Positions 16,702 to 25,264 of a stretch of 34,512 bases of DNA are shown piece after piece. How positions within the stretch are numbered: the first letter of the stretch is position 1; every line of letters begins with the position of its first letter. A model generated the notes under the pieces. It saw only the letters and a list, made by a program, of their open reading frames with translations, did no database searches and was not told the DNA's origin. Location: assembly GCA_903912405.1 (NCBI GenBank), contig CAIWHF010000023.1, forward strand, positions 1 through 34,512, read 5' to 3'. The DNA comes from an uncultured Bacteroidota bacterium (GTDB taxonomy: Bacteria; Bacteroidota; Bacteroidia; Chitinophagales; Chitinophagaceae). The translations under genes and the position numbers were made by a program.

Positions 16702-17079
16702 TTATTCGTCTAATCCGTTTAATAGGTCACGCTCTAAGTTTTCCATCCGCACGATGTCTTCAGCTTCTATAAAGGATGGTGTAATATTGATGCTGAAATG
16801 TAATTGTTGCGCTTTCAATTGTTGTAATAAAGCATCGTTGAAACCGGTGCACACAAAAGACTGATTTTCGTTGTAACATAGATTATGAATAGTCTCCAAA
16901 AAAGCACCAACTTCCGCATCTAACGTTTGGCAAGCACTAAAATCAACGATAAAATTTGGACCTTCCTTTTCTGACAGCTGAACACAGCTTTGCATAAGGT
17001 TTTCTGCCATTTTTACATCAAAATGTGCGCTTGTGACTGAAATTAAAGTATAATCTTGTTTGGCATCAAAATTGAACAT
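16702..17079 (-). CDS. STAS-domain protein without the usual phosphorylatable serine
   Basis: The protein has 125 residues from the ATG at 17079 (MFNFDAKQDYTLISV); the TTG at 17103 is not used. The STAS-like layout is opening strand, helix (MAENLMQSCVQLSE), NFIVDFSACQTLDAEVGAFLETIHN and a final strand-helix region. In anti-sigma-factor antagonists the central loop reads D-S-x-G with a phosphorylated Ser; here it reads LDAEVG, with Ala in place of Ser. Regulation by the standard serine switch therefore looks unlikely. It lies one base upstream of rnz, a coupling that suggests shared expression. Its partner is unknown. Confidence 0.75.
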   Translation of the reverse strand: MFNFDAKQDYTLISVTSAHFDVKMAENLMQSCVQLSEKEGPNFIVDFSACQTLDAEVGAFLETIHNLCYNENQSFVCTGFNDALLQQLKAQQLHFSINITPSFIEAEDIVRMENLERDLLNGLDE

Positions 17080-17250
17080 AGATAAAAGAGGATTAAACAA
17101 CAATCTTATTAACGGATGCTATATTATGAATAGCCTTTCCGTTCGTAAATTTATAAAAATTAAATGGTTGAATTATAAATAATATTATTGAATTAAAAAA
17201 TTCATTATTACAAGCAAAAAAATTTACTTTTAGCATATAAAGAACTGGCT

Positions 17251-19800
17251 ATGGACTCGAATTTTTCACAAAAGGTAAAAGATATAATCTCTTATAGTAG
17301 AGAAGAAGCATTGCGCTTAGGCAATGACTTTATAGGAACAGAACATTTATTATTAGGCTTATTGCGTGATGGTGAAGGGGTGGCAATTAATTTATTGCAT
17401 CAAATGCAGGTAGATTTAAATAATCTAAGAAGAGATTTGGAGCATGCTATTAAAGACAAAAATTCAAAATCGGTTTCTCAGATTAATAGTTTGCCTTTAA
17501 CCAAGCAAGCAGAAAAAGTTATTCGTATCACGGTATTAGAAGCAAAGCTTCAAAAAAGCCCATCGGTAGAATCGGAACATTTAATGTTGTCTATTTTAAA
17601 AAACAAAGACAATGTGGCTACGCAGATTTTACAAAATTACAATGTCGACTATGAGTTATTTAAAATAGAACTCATGCAGATGTTGGGCGAAACACCTAAA
17701 AGTAATTATGATGATTATGAAGACCAAGATCCGTTTTCTGGAGATGGCAAACAACCTGAAATGCGCAAGCCTGCTGGTGGAGCAACGGGTGCTAGCAAAT
17801 CAAAAACACCGGTATTAGATAATTTTGGTAGAGATATAACGAAGATGGCGGAGATGGGGAATTTAGATCCTATTGTAGGTCGTGAAAAAGAAATAGAGCG
17901 CGTATCACAAATTTTATCTCGTAGAAAAAAGAACAATCCTATTTTAATTGGTGAGCCAGGCGTGGGTAAAACCGCTGTGGTAGAGGGTTTGGCTTTACGC
18001 ATTGTGCAAAAGAAAGTATCGCGTATTTTGTATGATAAGCGCGTGATAAGTTTAGATGTTGCTTCTCTTGTAGCGGGTACCAAATATCGTGGTCAGTTTG
18101 AAGAGCGCATTAAAGCGATCATGAATGAATTAGAAAAAAATAGAGATATCATTTTATTCATTGATGAGATTCATACTATTGTTGGTGCTGGCGGTGCTAG
18201 CGGCTCACTAGATGCTTCTAATATTATTAAGCCGGCTTTGGCTAGTGGCGAATTGCAATGTATTGGTGCATCTACTTTAGACGAGTACCGAATCAATATC
18301 GAAAAAGATGGTGCTTTAGATCGTCGTTTTCAAAAAGTATTGGTTGAAGAGCCGAGTGTAGATGAAGCAATTACGATATTAAACAATATTAAATCGAAAT
18401 ATGAAGACTATCATAATGTAGCTTATAGCAATGATGCTATTATAGCATGTGTAAAATTATCGGATCGTTATATGACCGACCGTTTATTGCCCGACAAAGC
18501 TATTGATATTATGGATGAAGTAGGTGCGCGTGTGCATTTGAAAAATATCAATGTGCCCGATACCATTATTGAATTAGAGCGATTGATAGAAGAAGTAAAA
18601 GCAGAAAAAAATAAAGTAGTAAAGAGTCAACGTTTCGAAGAAGCAGCGGCATTGCGCAATAAAGAAACAGAAATTGGTAAAGAATTGATGGCCGCGAAAA
18701 CCGCTTGGGAAGAAGATGCCAAAAATAAAAAGTTTGCTATTGAAGAAGATGATATTGCTGAAGTAGTGAGCATGATGACGGGCATACCTGTAAAACGCAT
18801 GGTGGAAGCGGAGAGCATTAAATTGCGCCGAATGGGCGAGGATTTGAAAGGCGAAGTGATTGGTCAGGATGAAGCGATTGCAAAAGTGGTAAAAGCGATT
18901 CAGCGTAATCGTATCGGATTGAAAGATCCAAAAAAACCAATTGGTTCCTTTATTTTCTTAGGACCAACCGGTGTTGGTAAAACAGAATTAGCAAAAACGC
19001 TAGCGCGTTATTTGTTTGATAGTGAAGAGGCATTGATCCGTGTAGATATGACCGAGTATATGGAGAAATTTTCTTTAAGCCGTTTGATCGGCGCGCCTCC
19101 AGGATATGTAGGTTATGAAGAAGGTGGACAATTAACGGAGCGTATTCGTCGTAAGCCCTATTCGGTTATTTTATTAGACGAAATTGAAAAAGCGCACCCA
19201 GATATTTTCAATATTTTATTGCAAGTATTAGATGATGGTCAATTGACCGATGGCTTGGGTAGAAAAGTAGATTTTAAAAATACGCTTATCATCATGACTT
19301 CTAATATTGGCGTACGTCAATTAAAAGATTTTGGCGATGGCGTAGGTTTTGCTACTTCTGCAAAAGTTAATAATCAGGAAGAAGCAGGCAAAGGGGTGAT
19401 AGAAAAAGCGTTGAAACGTACCTTCTCTCCAGAGTTTTTAAATAGAATAGACGATGTTATTATTTTCAATTCTTTAGAACAAGAGCATATCTATCAGATC
19501 ATTGATATTTTAATGAAGGGCGTAATGAAGCGCTTAACAGGCTTAGGTTTTGGTTTAGAATTGAGCGATGCTGCAAAGAAATTTGTTGCAGAGAAAGGCT
19601 ACGATCCTAAATTTGGAGCACGCCCATTACATAGAGCGATTCAGAAATATTTAGAAGATCCTTTGGCAGAAGAAATTTTAAATCAGGATGTAAAAGAAGG
19701 AGATATCTTATTGGCTGATTTAAATGAGGCCGACCAAAAAATTGTTTTTACAAAAAAACAAGAGCCGGCACCAAAGAAAGAAAAGAAACCAAAAGCATAA
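17251..19800 (+). CDS. clpC: ClpC-type AAA+ unfoldase of the Clp protease
   Basis: It unfolds proteins and feeds them to ClpP. The 849 residues hold: a Clp N-domain pair (about 1-145, with FIGTEHLLLGLLRDGEGVA), first AAA+ module with Walker A GEPGVGKT (234-241) and Walker B ILFIDE, a short middle region with a UVR-like segment (about 450-480), second AAA+ module with Walker A GPTGVGKT (571-578), LLDEIEKAHP and sensor residues, and the VGF loop at 698-700 that docks on ClpP. The short middle domain and UVR segment separate it from the disaggregase ClpB. The tail is Lys-rich. A one-mismatch -7 box TACTTTTA at 17225-17232 lies upstream, and a strong terminator lies just downstream. No CtsR or McsAB genes adjoin it. 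Confidence 0.96.
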   Translation: MDSNFSQKVKDIISYSREEALRLGNDFIGTEHLLLGLLRDGEGVAINLLHQMQVDLNNLRRDLEHAIKDKNSKSVSQINSLPLTKQAEKVIRITVLEAKLQKSPSVESEHLMLSILKNKDNVATQILQNYNVDYELFKIELMQMLGETPKSNYDDYEDQDPFSGDGKQPEMRKPAGGATGASKSKTPVLDNFGRDITKMAEMGNLDPIVGREKEIERVSQILSRRKKNNPILIGEPGVGKTAVVEGLALRIVQKKVSRILYDKRVISLDVASLVAGTKYRGQFEERIKAIMNELEKNRDIILFIDEIHTIVGAGGASGSLDASNIIKPALASGELQCIGASTLDEYRINIEKDGALDRRFQKVLVEEPSVDEAITILNNIKSKYEDYHNVAYSNDAIIACVKLSDRYMTDRLLPDKAIDIMDEVGARVHLKNINVPDTIIELERLIEEVKAEKNKVVKSQRFEEAAALRNKETEIGKELMAAKTAWEEDAKNKKFAIEEDDIAEVVSMMTGIPVKRMVEAESIKLRRMGEDLKGEVIGQDEAIAKVVKAIQRNRIGLKDPKKPIGSFIFLGPTGVGKTELAKTLARYLFDSEEALIRVDMTEYMEKFSLSRLIGAPPGYVGYEEGGQLTERIRRKPYSVILLDEIEKAHPDIFNILLQVLDDGQLTDGLGRKVDFKNTLIIMTSNIGVRQLKDFGDGVGFATSAKVNNQEEAGKGVIEKALKRTFSPEFLNRIDDVIIFNSLEQEHIYQIIDILMKGVMKRLTGLGFGLELSDAAKKFVAEKGYDPKFGARPLHRAIQKYLEDPLAEEILNQDVKEGDILLADLNEADQKIVFTKKQEPAPKKEKKPKA

Positions 19801-19802
19801 TA

Positions 19803-19831
19803 AAAAAAAGCCTCGAAAGAGGCTTTTTTTA
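19803..19831 (+). terminator. Strong terminator of clpC
   Basis: A perfect hairpin with stem AAAAAAAGCCTC / GAGGCTTTTTTT and a GAAA tetraloop begins three bases after the clpC stop. It can act in both directions. Confidence 0.95.
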
Positions 19832-19913
19832 TGCATATCAAAAGCTGTATGACTAACCGTGCTGCACCATAAAATCAGTGTATCAAAACATAGTGGTATT
19901 CATAAATACATAG

Positions 19914-19921
19914 TACCTTTG
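19914..19921 (+). promoter_or_regulatory. -7 promoter box (TACCTTTG) of feoB
   Basis: An exact TAnnTTTG match only eight bases before the feoB ATG. Transcription would start at or within one or two bases of the ATG, so the mRNA would be leaderless or nearly so. I see no convincing Fur box around it. Confidence 0.5.
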
Positions 19922-19929
19922 CCCTGCAC

Positions 19930-22044
19930 ATGGCAAGCAATCCTCATATAGCGCTCGTAGGTAATCCCAATAGTGGGAAGAGTTCCTTGTTTAATGCATT
20001 AACTGGCTTAAATCAGAAAGTAGGAAATTTTCCGGGCGTTACGGTAGACAAAAAAACAGGGCTATGTAAATTATCTAATCAACAGACGATTACTATTCTT
20101 GATTTGCCAGGCACCTATAGTTTATATCCCAAAAGTGCTGATGAGCAAGTAACCTATGAAGTATTGCTTAATGCTAAAAATGAAGAAAAGCCCGATTTAG
20201 TAGTAGTAGTAGCCGATGCATCTAATTTAAAACGCAACTTGCTTTTTTGTTCACAAATCATTGATTTGCGCATACCCGTTGTGGTGGCTTTAACCATGAT
20301 GGATATTGCCAAAAATAAAGGTTTACAGATTGATGTAGCTGCTTTACAAGAAGCTATTGGAGTGCCTATTGTAGTCATTAATCCTCGTAAGAATAAAGGC
20401 GTCAGTTTGTTAAAGCAAACTATTGAAGCGCAATTAACACAAGCACCTAAACGTGTAAAGCGTATTATAGATGCTGACGCGCTGGCTTGTGTGTGGTTGA
20501 GAGAAATAGAGCAATTTTGTGCTACTAGTTCTTGTTATGCGGCATTACATATTGCGTGCAACTATACCGAATTGAGTTTCTTAAATGCTGCACAGCGCAT
20601 TCGATTAGCGGCTTTGCTTGACGAAGTAAAATTTCAAAAATCTAAAATACAAGCCGAAGAAATTTTATTACGCTATCAGCATATCAATAAAATAATGGCC
20701 TTGTGTGTGCAAGAAAACACACCAGCAAAGCGAAGAGAATTTACCGAACAAATAGATAAAATACTCTTGCATCCTATAGCAGGTAATGCTATTTTATTAT
20801 TGGTATTGTTTTTGTTGTTTCAGAGTATTTTTTGGTTGGCCAATTATCCTATGCAATGGGTAGAAAGCCTGTTTGCAATGCTATCAGGTTTTTTAAACCA
20901 ACACATGGTAGCCAATACTTTTTCTGATTTAGTAATAAATGGCTTGATTGCTGGTATTGGCGGCATCGTGATTTTTATTCCTCAAATCATGATTTTGTTT
21001 GGCTTTATCACCTTATTAGAAGATACAGGTTATATGGCGCGTATAAGTTTTTTAACGGATCGTTTGATGCGCAGTGTGGGGCTCAATGGCCGATCGGTGA
21101 TGCCCTTGATAAGTGGTATGGCTTGTGCGGTTCCCGCTATCATGTCGGCACGAACTATTCAAAATAAAAAAGAACGATTGATAACAATTTTAGTAACGCC
21201 GCTGATGAGTTGTTCAGCACGTTTGCCGGTATACACTATTTTAATCAGTTTAGTCATACCCAACAAGACCTATTTATCTATATTCAATTTGCAAGGCTTA
21301 GTACTAATGGCCTTATATTTATTAGGTTTTGTAATGGCTTTATTGGTATCTAAAGTTTTAGCAATAGCTATCAAAGTAAAAGAACGTTCTTATTTCCTAA
21401 TGGAAATGCCTATTTATAGAGCACCTCGATGGAAAAATGTAGGTATCACCATGGTCGAAAAAGCTAAAGTTTTTGTTTTGGATGCCGGTAAAGTTATTTT
21501 AGTAATTTCTTTATTGTTGTGGTTTTTGGCTAGTTATGGTCCAAGCGCATCCATGCATCAAGTTGCTCAAGAAAAAGAATTGCTATTAAAACAATTTCCA
21601 ACGCAGCAAGATAGCATTCAGCATTTGATGGCTACTAAAAAATTAGCGCATTCGTATGTTGGCTTATTAGGCAAAACTATAGAGCCACTCATACAACCTT
21701 TAGGTTTTGATTGGAAAATAGGCATTGCACTAATTACTTCCTTTGCAGCAAGAGAAGTATTTGTAGGCACCATGGCTACCTTGTATAGTGTGGGTGAAGA
21801 AATAGGCACCTCTACCTTGGAGCAAAAAATGCAATTGGCAACCCACGCCAATGGAACGCCCGTTTATACCTTAGCGAGTGGTGTAGCCTTATTGCTATTT
21901 TATGTATTTGCAATGCAATGCATGAGTACCTTAGCGGTAGTAAAAAGAGAAACACAATCTTGGAAATATCCTATATTCCAATTGCTATATATGTCGGCTA
22001 TTGCCTACGCGGCTGCTTGGATTGCTTATACGCTATTAGCTTAA
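19930..22044 (+). CDS. feoB: Ferrous iron transporter FeoB
   Basis: Fe(II) uptake across the inner membrane. The 704 residues have an N-terminal G-domain (G1 GNPNSGKS 11-18, G2 Thr around 38, G3 DLPG 58-61), a helical cytosolic linker, and a membrane part from about residue 280 with the conserved GMACAVPAIMSAR (Cys near 399) and MSCSARLPVYTIL gates and about eight helices. The G4 motif reads TMMD (122-125) in place of the usual NxxD; Thr occurs at this place in some GTPases. No feoA is adjacent or fused. It stands alone between the clpC terminator and the convergent flippase gene, with which it shares four bases (TTAA) at the stops. Confidence 0.97.
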   Translation: MASNPHIALVGNPNSGKSSLFNALTGLNQKVGNFPGVTVDKKTGLCKLSNQQTITILDLPGTYSLYPKSADEQVTYEVLLNAKNEEKPDLVVVVADASNLKRNLLFCSQIIDLRIPVVVALTMMDIAKNKGLQIDVAALQEAIGVPIVVINPRKNKGVSLLKQTIEAQLTQAPKRVKRIIDADALACVWLREIEQFCATSSCYAALHIACNYTELSFLNAAQRIRLAALLDEVKFQKSKIQAEEILLRYQHINKIMALCVQENTPAKRREFTEQIDKILLHPIAGNAILLLVLFLLFQSIFWLANYPMQWVESLFAMLSGFLNQHMVANTFSDLVINGLIAGIGGIVIFIPQIMILFGFITLLEDTGYMARISFLTDRLMRSVGLNGRSVMPLISGMACAVPAIMSARTIQNKKERLITILVTPLMSCSARLPVYTILISLVIPNKTYLSIFNLQGLVLMALYLLGFVMALLVSKVLAIAIKVKERSYFLMEMPIYRAPRWKNVGITMVEKAKVFVLDAGKVILVISLLLWFLASYGPSASMHQVAQEKELLLKQFPTQQDSIQHLMATKKLAHSYVGLLGKTIEPLIQPLGFDWKIGIALITSFAAREVFVGTMATLYSVGEEIGTSTLEQKMQLATHANGTPVYTLASGVALLLFYVFAMQCMSTLAVVKRETQSWKYPIFQLLYMSAIAYAAAWIAYTLLA

Positions 22045-23489
22045 TTTGATCCTGGTAACAAAGTATGTTTCCATTCTTTTATAGAAAAAAATTGAAATAA
22101 AACCCCTAATCCTATTCCTATAAGCGCTGTAACTATAGCAGCTAAGATCCACTGCGTACCAATTGCTTTCAGCAAAGTGCCCATACTAAAAAGGATAATT
22201 GTAAAACAAACGATGCGGAGACAAAGAGCATAATTTTTTGGAAGTTGTAGTAATCTAATAGCATAAAAGAAAGCATATAAAGCCACTACCCATTCAGTGA
22301 GACAAGCAATTTTTGCGCAGGCTAAGGCGCCGTTTGAAGGTATAAAAATACTATTCAAGGTGATATTAATGAACACCCCTAAGCTGGCCATGCCTATTAA
22401 TTGTTTTATATTGCCATTGGCGGTGAGCAAGGTGCTATAAATATAAATAATACCGAAAGCAGGAAACGAGGCCATTAACCAAGCAAATACGTGCGCATCG
22501 TAAGTGCTTAAGGGATGATATAAAAAAGCCATTATGTCTTCGCTCCATAGCATTGCGATACTAGCAATGATAATAGTAAAGGGAAGTAAAAGCTGTACGG
22601 CTACTTTTACTAACTCGCTTATTTTTTGTTGAGCAGCCAATTGTTTGCTAAACATCGGTAAGAGTACACCCGCAAATAAGAGGGCGATCATATTACCTAC
22701 ATCTAATAAACGATACGCAGAGGCATAAACGCCGTTTTCAAAATTTCCATTAGGATGCAAACGTTCTAACAATAAAGTATCGCTCCGCATATAGATGCTC
22801 ATCAGAAAAATTAATGCTGCGTAGGGCAAACTATCTTTAATAATTTGTAAGATGCTAGCTTGGTTGATGCGGCTCCAAAAAGGTTTTTTATAAAGTCGTT
22901 TTAATAACCAAAGCGCCATGGCTACGCTTATTAAATAACTAACTAATTGAGCAATTACAAACCAATGGATAGAGAAGGCAGCACTTGTTTTGCTATTCAA
23001 AAATAAGATGCCACAAATGCCAATCATCAAGAGCTTATCCATAATAGACACGATGCCATCAACTTTAAAGTAATGCAATGCACTAATGATGCTTCTTATA
23101 TATTGTAAAAGACTGTTTAAAAATTGCATACCGATGATGCCCATCAACAAGTATCGTTCCTCCCGCGTATGCTGCAAGGTCATGCTTAAGCTTAATATTA
23201 TACTCGCATAAAGGATAAATAAAATAAGTTTAGCAAAAAGCGTACTAGAAAATAATTTACCTACTTGTTCGTTTGATTGCGCAATTGTTTTGTTGGTATA
23301 ATTTAGTATACCCATATCTAAAATAATCTGAAACACTAAGGTAGTATTGAGCAGGGCCCAATAGGTGCCGAATTGCGTATAGCCTACTTTGTTTTGAACC
23401 GTTCTATCGATAAAGAAAACCCAAAAGGGCTTTATCAATACATTGATTAGAATTACAAAAAAAAGATTTTTTACAAAAAAGCGTTTCAT
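22041..23489 (-). CDS. Polysaccharide/oligosaccharide flippase (Wzx/MATE-like)
   Basis: The protein has 482 residues and is hydrophobic throughout, with about 12-14 membrane helices. It starts MKRFFVKNLFFVILINVLIKPFWVFFIDR and contains the VGYTQFGTYWALLNTTLVFQIILDMGILNY and NPxGNFENGVYASAYRLLDVGNMIA-type segments of the Wzx/MVF family. Such proteins flip lipid-linked sugars across the inner membrane. It overlaps the feoB stop by four bases and is divergent from a glycosyltransferase gene across 103 bases, suggesting a shared surface-glycan role. A near-consensus TACTTTTA box lies six bases before the ATG. The lipid-linked substrate cannot be inferred. Confidence 0.88.
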   Translation of the reverse strand: MKRFFVKNLFFVILINVLIKPFWVFFIDRTVQNKVGYTQFGTYWALLNTTLVFQIILDMGILNYTNKTIAQSNEQVGKLFSSTLFAKLILFILYASIILSLSMTLQHTREERYLLMGIIGMQFLNSLLQYIRSIISALHYFKVDGIVSIMDKLLMIGICGILFLNSKTSAAFSIHWFVIAQLVSYLISVAMALWLLKRLYKKPFWSRINQASILQIIKDSLPYAALIFLMSIYMRSDTLLLERLHPNGNFENGVYASAYRLLDVGNMIALLFAGVLLPMFSKQLAAQQKISELVKVAVQLLLPFTIIIASIAMLWSEDIMAFLYHPLSTYDAHVFAWLMASFPAFGIIYIYSTLLTANGNIKQLIGMASLGVFINITLNSIFIPSNGALACAKIACLTEWVVALYAFFYAIRLLQLPKNYALCLRIVCFTIILFSMGTLLKAIGTQWILAAIVTALIGIGLGVLFQFFSIKEWKHTLLPGSN

Positions 23490-23549
23490 CTTCTGTAAAA
23501 GTAAAAAAACGAATTAGAATGCGGACTATTCATACAATTTATTATAAAA

Positions 23550-23561
23550 AATAACGTTATT
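23550..23561. repeat. 12-base palindrome in the flippase/glycosyltransferase divergent region
   Basis: AATAACGTTATT is perfectly symmetric and lies six bases upstream of the glycosyltransferase -7 box, where a repressor or activator could act. AT-rich palindromes of this length can occur by chance, so the operator role is speculative. Confidence 0.35.
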
Positions 23562-23567
23562 AAATAG

Positions 23568-23575
23568 TACTTTTG
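23568..23575 (+). promoter_or_regulatory. -7 promoter box (TACTTTTG) of the glycosyltransferase gene
   Basis: An exact TAnnTTTG match, 17 bases before the ATG at 23593. No clear -33 element is seen at normal spacing. Confidence 0.5.
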
Positions 23576-23592
23576 CGACGCTTACAACGAAT

Positions 23593-24717
23593 ATGCGCAT
23601 AGCTGTAAATACACGACTTTTACTCAAAGGTAAATTAGAAGGCATTGGCTGGTTTACGTTTCAAACCTTGAAACGTATCGTAACAGCACATCCAGAGCAC
23701 ACCTTCTTATTTATATTTGATAGGCCTTACGATGCTTCCTTTATTTTTGCAGATAATGTTATTCCAATCGTAATACCACCGCAGGCAAGGCATCCAATTT
23801 TATTTTATTTATGGTTTGAATGGTCGATACCGTATGTATTAAAAAAATACAAAGCCGATCTTTTTCTGTCACCTGACGGTATTGGTTCCTTGCGCACCAA
23901 AGTGCCTTTGGTACTTGTAATGCATGATTTAGCTTTTGAGCATTATCCCGAGCATCTTAAATGGAGTCATAGTGTTTTTATGCGCTATTATTCAAAGCGC
24001 TATGCACATAAAGCTCAACAACTCGTTACGGTTTCTCATTTTTCTAAGCAAGATATTGTAGATCGTTATGGTATCAATGCTGATAAGATTGCTGTTGCCT
24101 GCAACGGAGCGCACAGTGCTTATAAGCCCTTGACTTGGGAGCAGCGAGAGGTAGTAAAAAAGGAATATGCACAAGGAGAAGAGTATTTCATATTCGCAGG
24201 TGCCTTACATCCAAGAAAAAATGTAGTAGCCTTATTGAAAGCCTTTGTATTATTTAAAAAGAGGAATCGCACCAATATGAAATTGGTAGTAGTTGGAAGA
24301 TTGGCTTGGAATTATGAAGAGGTAGAACAGCTACGAGCTACCATGGAGTTTAAAGAAGAGTTGATATGGGTGGGTTATAGCGAAGTTAATCAGTTATGTT
24401 CTATTATTGGCGCCGCTTATGCCATGGTGTATCCATCATTATTTGAAGGCTTTGGTATACCTATTTTAGAATCTTATTATTGCGATGTGCCTGCACTTGT
24501 GAGCACCACTTCTTCTATGCCAGAAGTAGGTGGCGATGCTGCCTTGTATGTAGATCCGATGGATGAACAAAGTATAGCGGATGCCATGTCTCAAATTTAT
24601 AAAGATGAGTTGCTCAGAAAACAATTAATTGAAAAAGCCAAAGTGCATCGCACTAAATTTACTTGGGATAAAGCTGCAGAGGTGTTGTGGCAAGCTTTAC
24701 TTAAAGCAGTTGAATAA
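23593..24717 (+). CDS. Glycosyltransferase family 4 (GT-B fold)
   Basis: It transfers a sugar from an activated donor, probably to a glycan or lipid acceptor on the cytosolic face of the membrane. The 374 residues start MRIAVNTRLLLKGKLEGIGWF, with the acceptor-side domain to about 180, and the donor side with FAGALHPRKNVVALLKAF, LVVVGRLAW and the E-x7-E motif in PSLFEGFGIPILESYYCDVP, typical of GT4. The VMHDLAFEHYPEHLKW and VTVSHFSKQDIV motifs match the common mannosyl- or rhamnosyl-type subgroup, but the sugar cannot be assigned. It is divergent from the flippase and convergent with mreD, three bases apart. Confidence 0.93.
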   Translation: MRIAVNTRLLLKGKLEGIGWFTFQTLKRIVTAHPEHTFLFIFDRPYDASFIFADNVIPIVIPPQARHPILFYLWFEWSIPYVLKKYKADLFLSPDGIGSLRTKVPLVLVMHDLAFEHYPEHLKWSHSVFMRYYSKRYAHKAQQLVTVSHFSKQDIVDRYGINADKIAVACNGAHSAYKPLTWEQREVVKKEYAQGEEYFIFAGALHPRKNVVALLKAFVLFKKRNRTNMKLVVVGRLAWNYEEVEQLRATMEFKEELIWVGYSEVNQLCSIIGAAYAMVYPSLFEGFGIPILESYYCDVPALVSTTSSMPEVGGDAALYVDPMDEQSIADAMSQIYKDELLRKQLIEKAKVHRTKFTWDKAAEVLWQALLKAVE

Positions 24718-24720
24718 TGC

Positions 24721-25260
24721 TTATCTGCTTTGCTGTTTTGTAAATAGCATTACGTAGCTAATGATTAACAATAGCGTTGTAATTGTAGAGGCAATAATTT
24801 TTAGAATCAAATAGCCCACGTTTTGCATACTCCATAATTCAATTACAAAATACGCGGTATGATGTATTGCAATTAAAAAAGCGGCATAGGTAAGAAAGGG
24901 TGTCCAATTCATATTTTTTACAGAAGGAGCTTGCGCTTTATAATCACTCAAATGTTTGGGTAATAGAGCGTTCAATACATTGGTACGCAAATAAGCTAAT
25001 AGCACGGTTGCAAATGCATGAATTCCGGGAGTGTTCATAAACGCATCAATGCTAAGTCCTGTGATAAATCCTATTACTAACAAACCAGCAACAGGTACTT
25101 CAAACGGAAGCAATAAAATGAATAAAGGGTATATATACGGTATAAAGATTGGAAACCCATAGGGTTGCGACCACCAACGCAGGGATATCTTATTGAGAAT
25201 AAGCACTTGTACCGCTATAATAATAAAAAAGCGAATAAAATTTTTAATAATCGTTCCCAT
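24721..25260 (-). CDS. mreD: Rod-shape-determining protein MreD
   Basis: An inner-membrane partner of MreC in the elongation machinery. The 179 residues have about five or six helices: FIRFFIIIAVQVLILNKI at the N-terminus, PLFILLLPFEVPVAGLLVIGFITGLSIDAFMNTPGIHAFAT in the middle and two C-terminal helices. The FITGLSxDxFxNTxGxHxFA block is the MreD signature of this phylum. It is the last gene of the mreBCD cluster, four bases after mreC. Confidence 0.93.
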   Translation of the reverse strand: MGTIIKNFIRFFIIIAVQVLILNKISLRWWSQPYGFPIFIPYIYPLFILLLPFEVPVAGLLVIGFITGLSIDAFMNTPGIHAFATVLLAYLRTNVLNALLPKHLSDYKAQAPSVKNMNWTPFLTYAAFLIAIHHTAYFVIELWSMQNVGYLILKIIASTITTLLLIISYVMLFTKQQSR

Positions 25261-25264
25261 AGTC

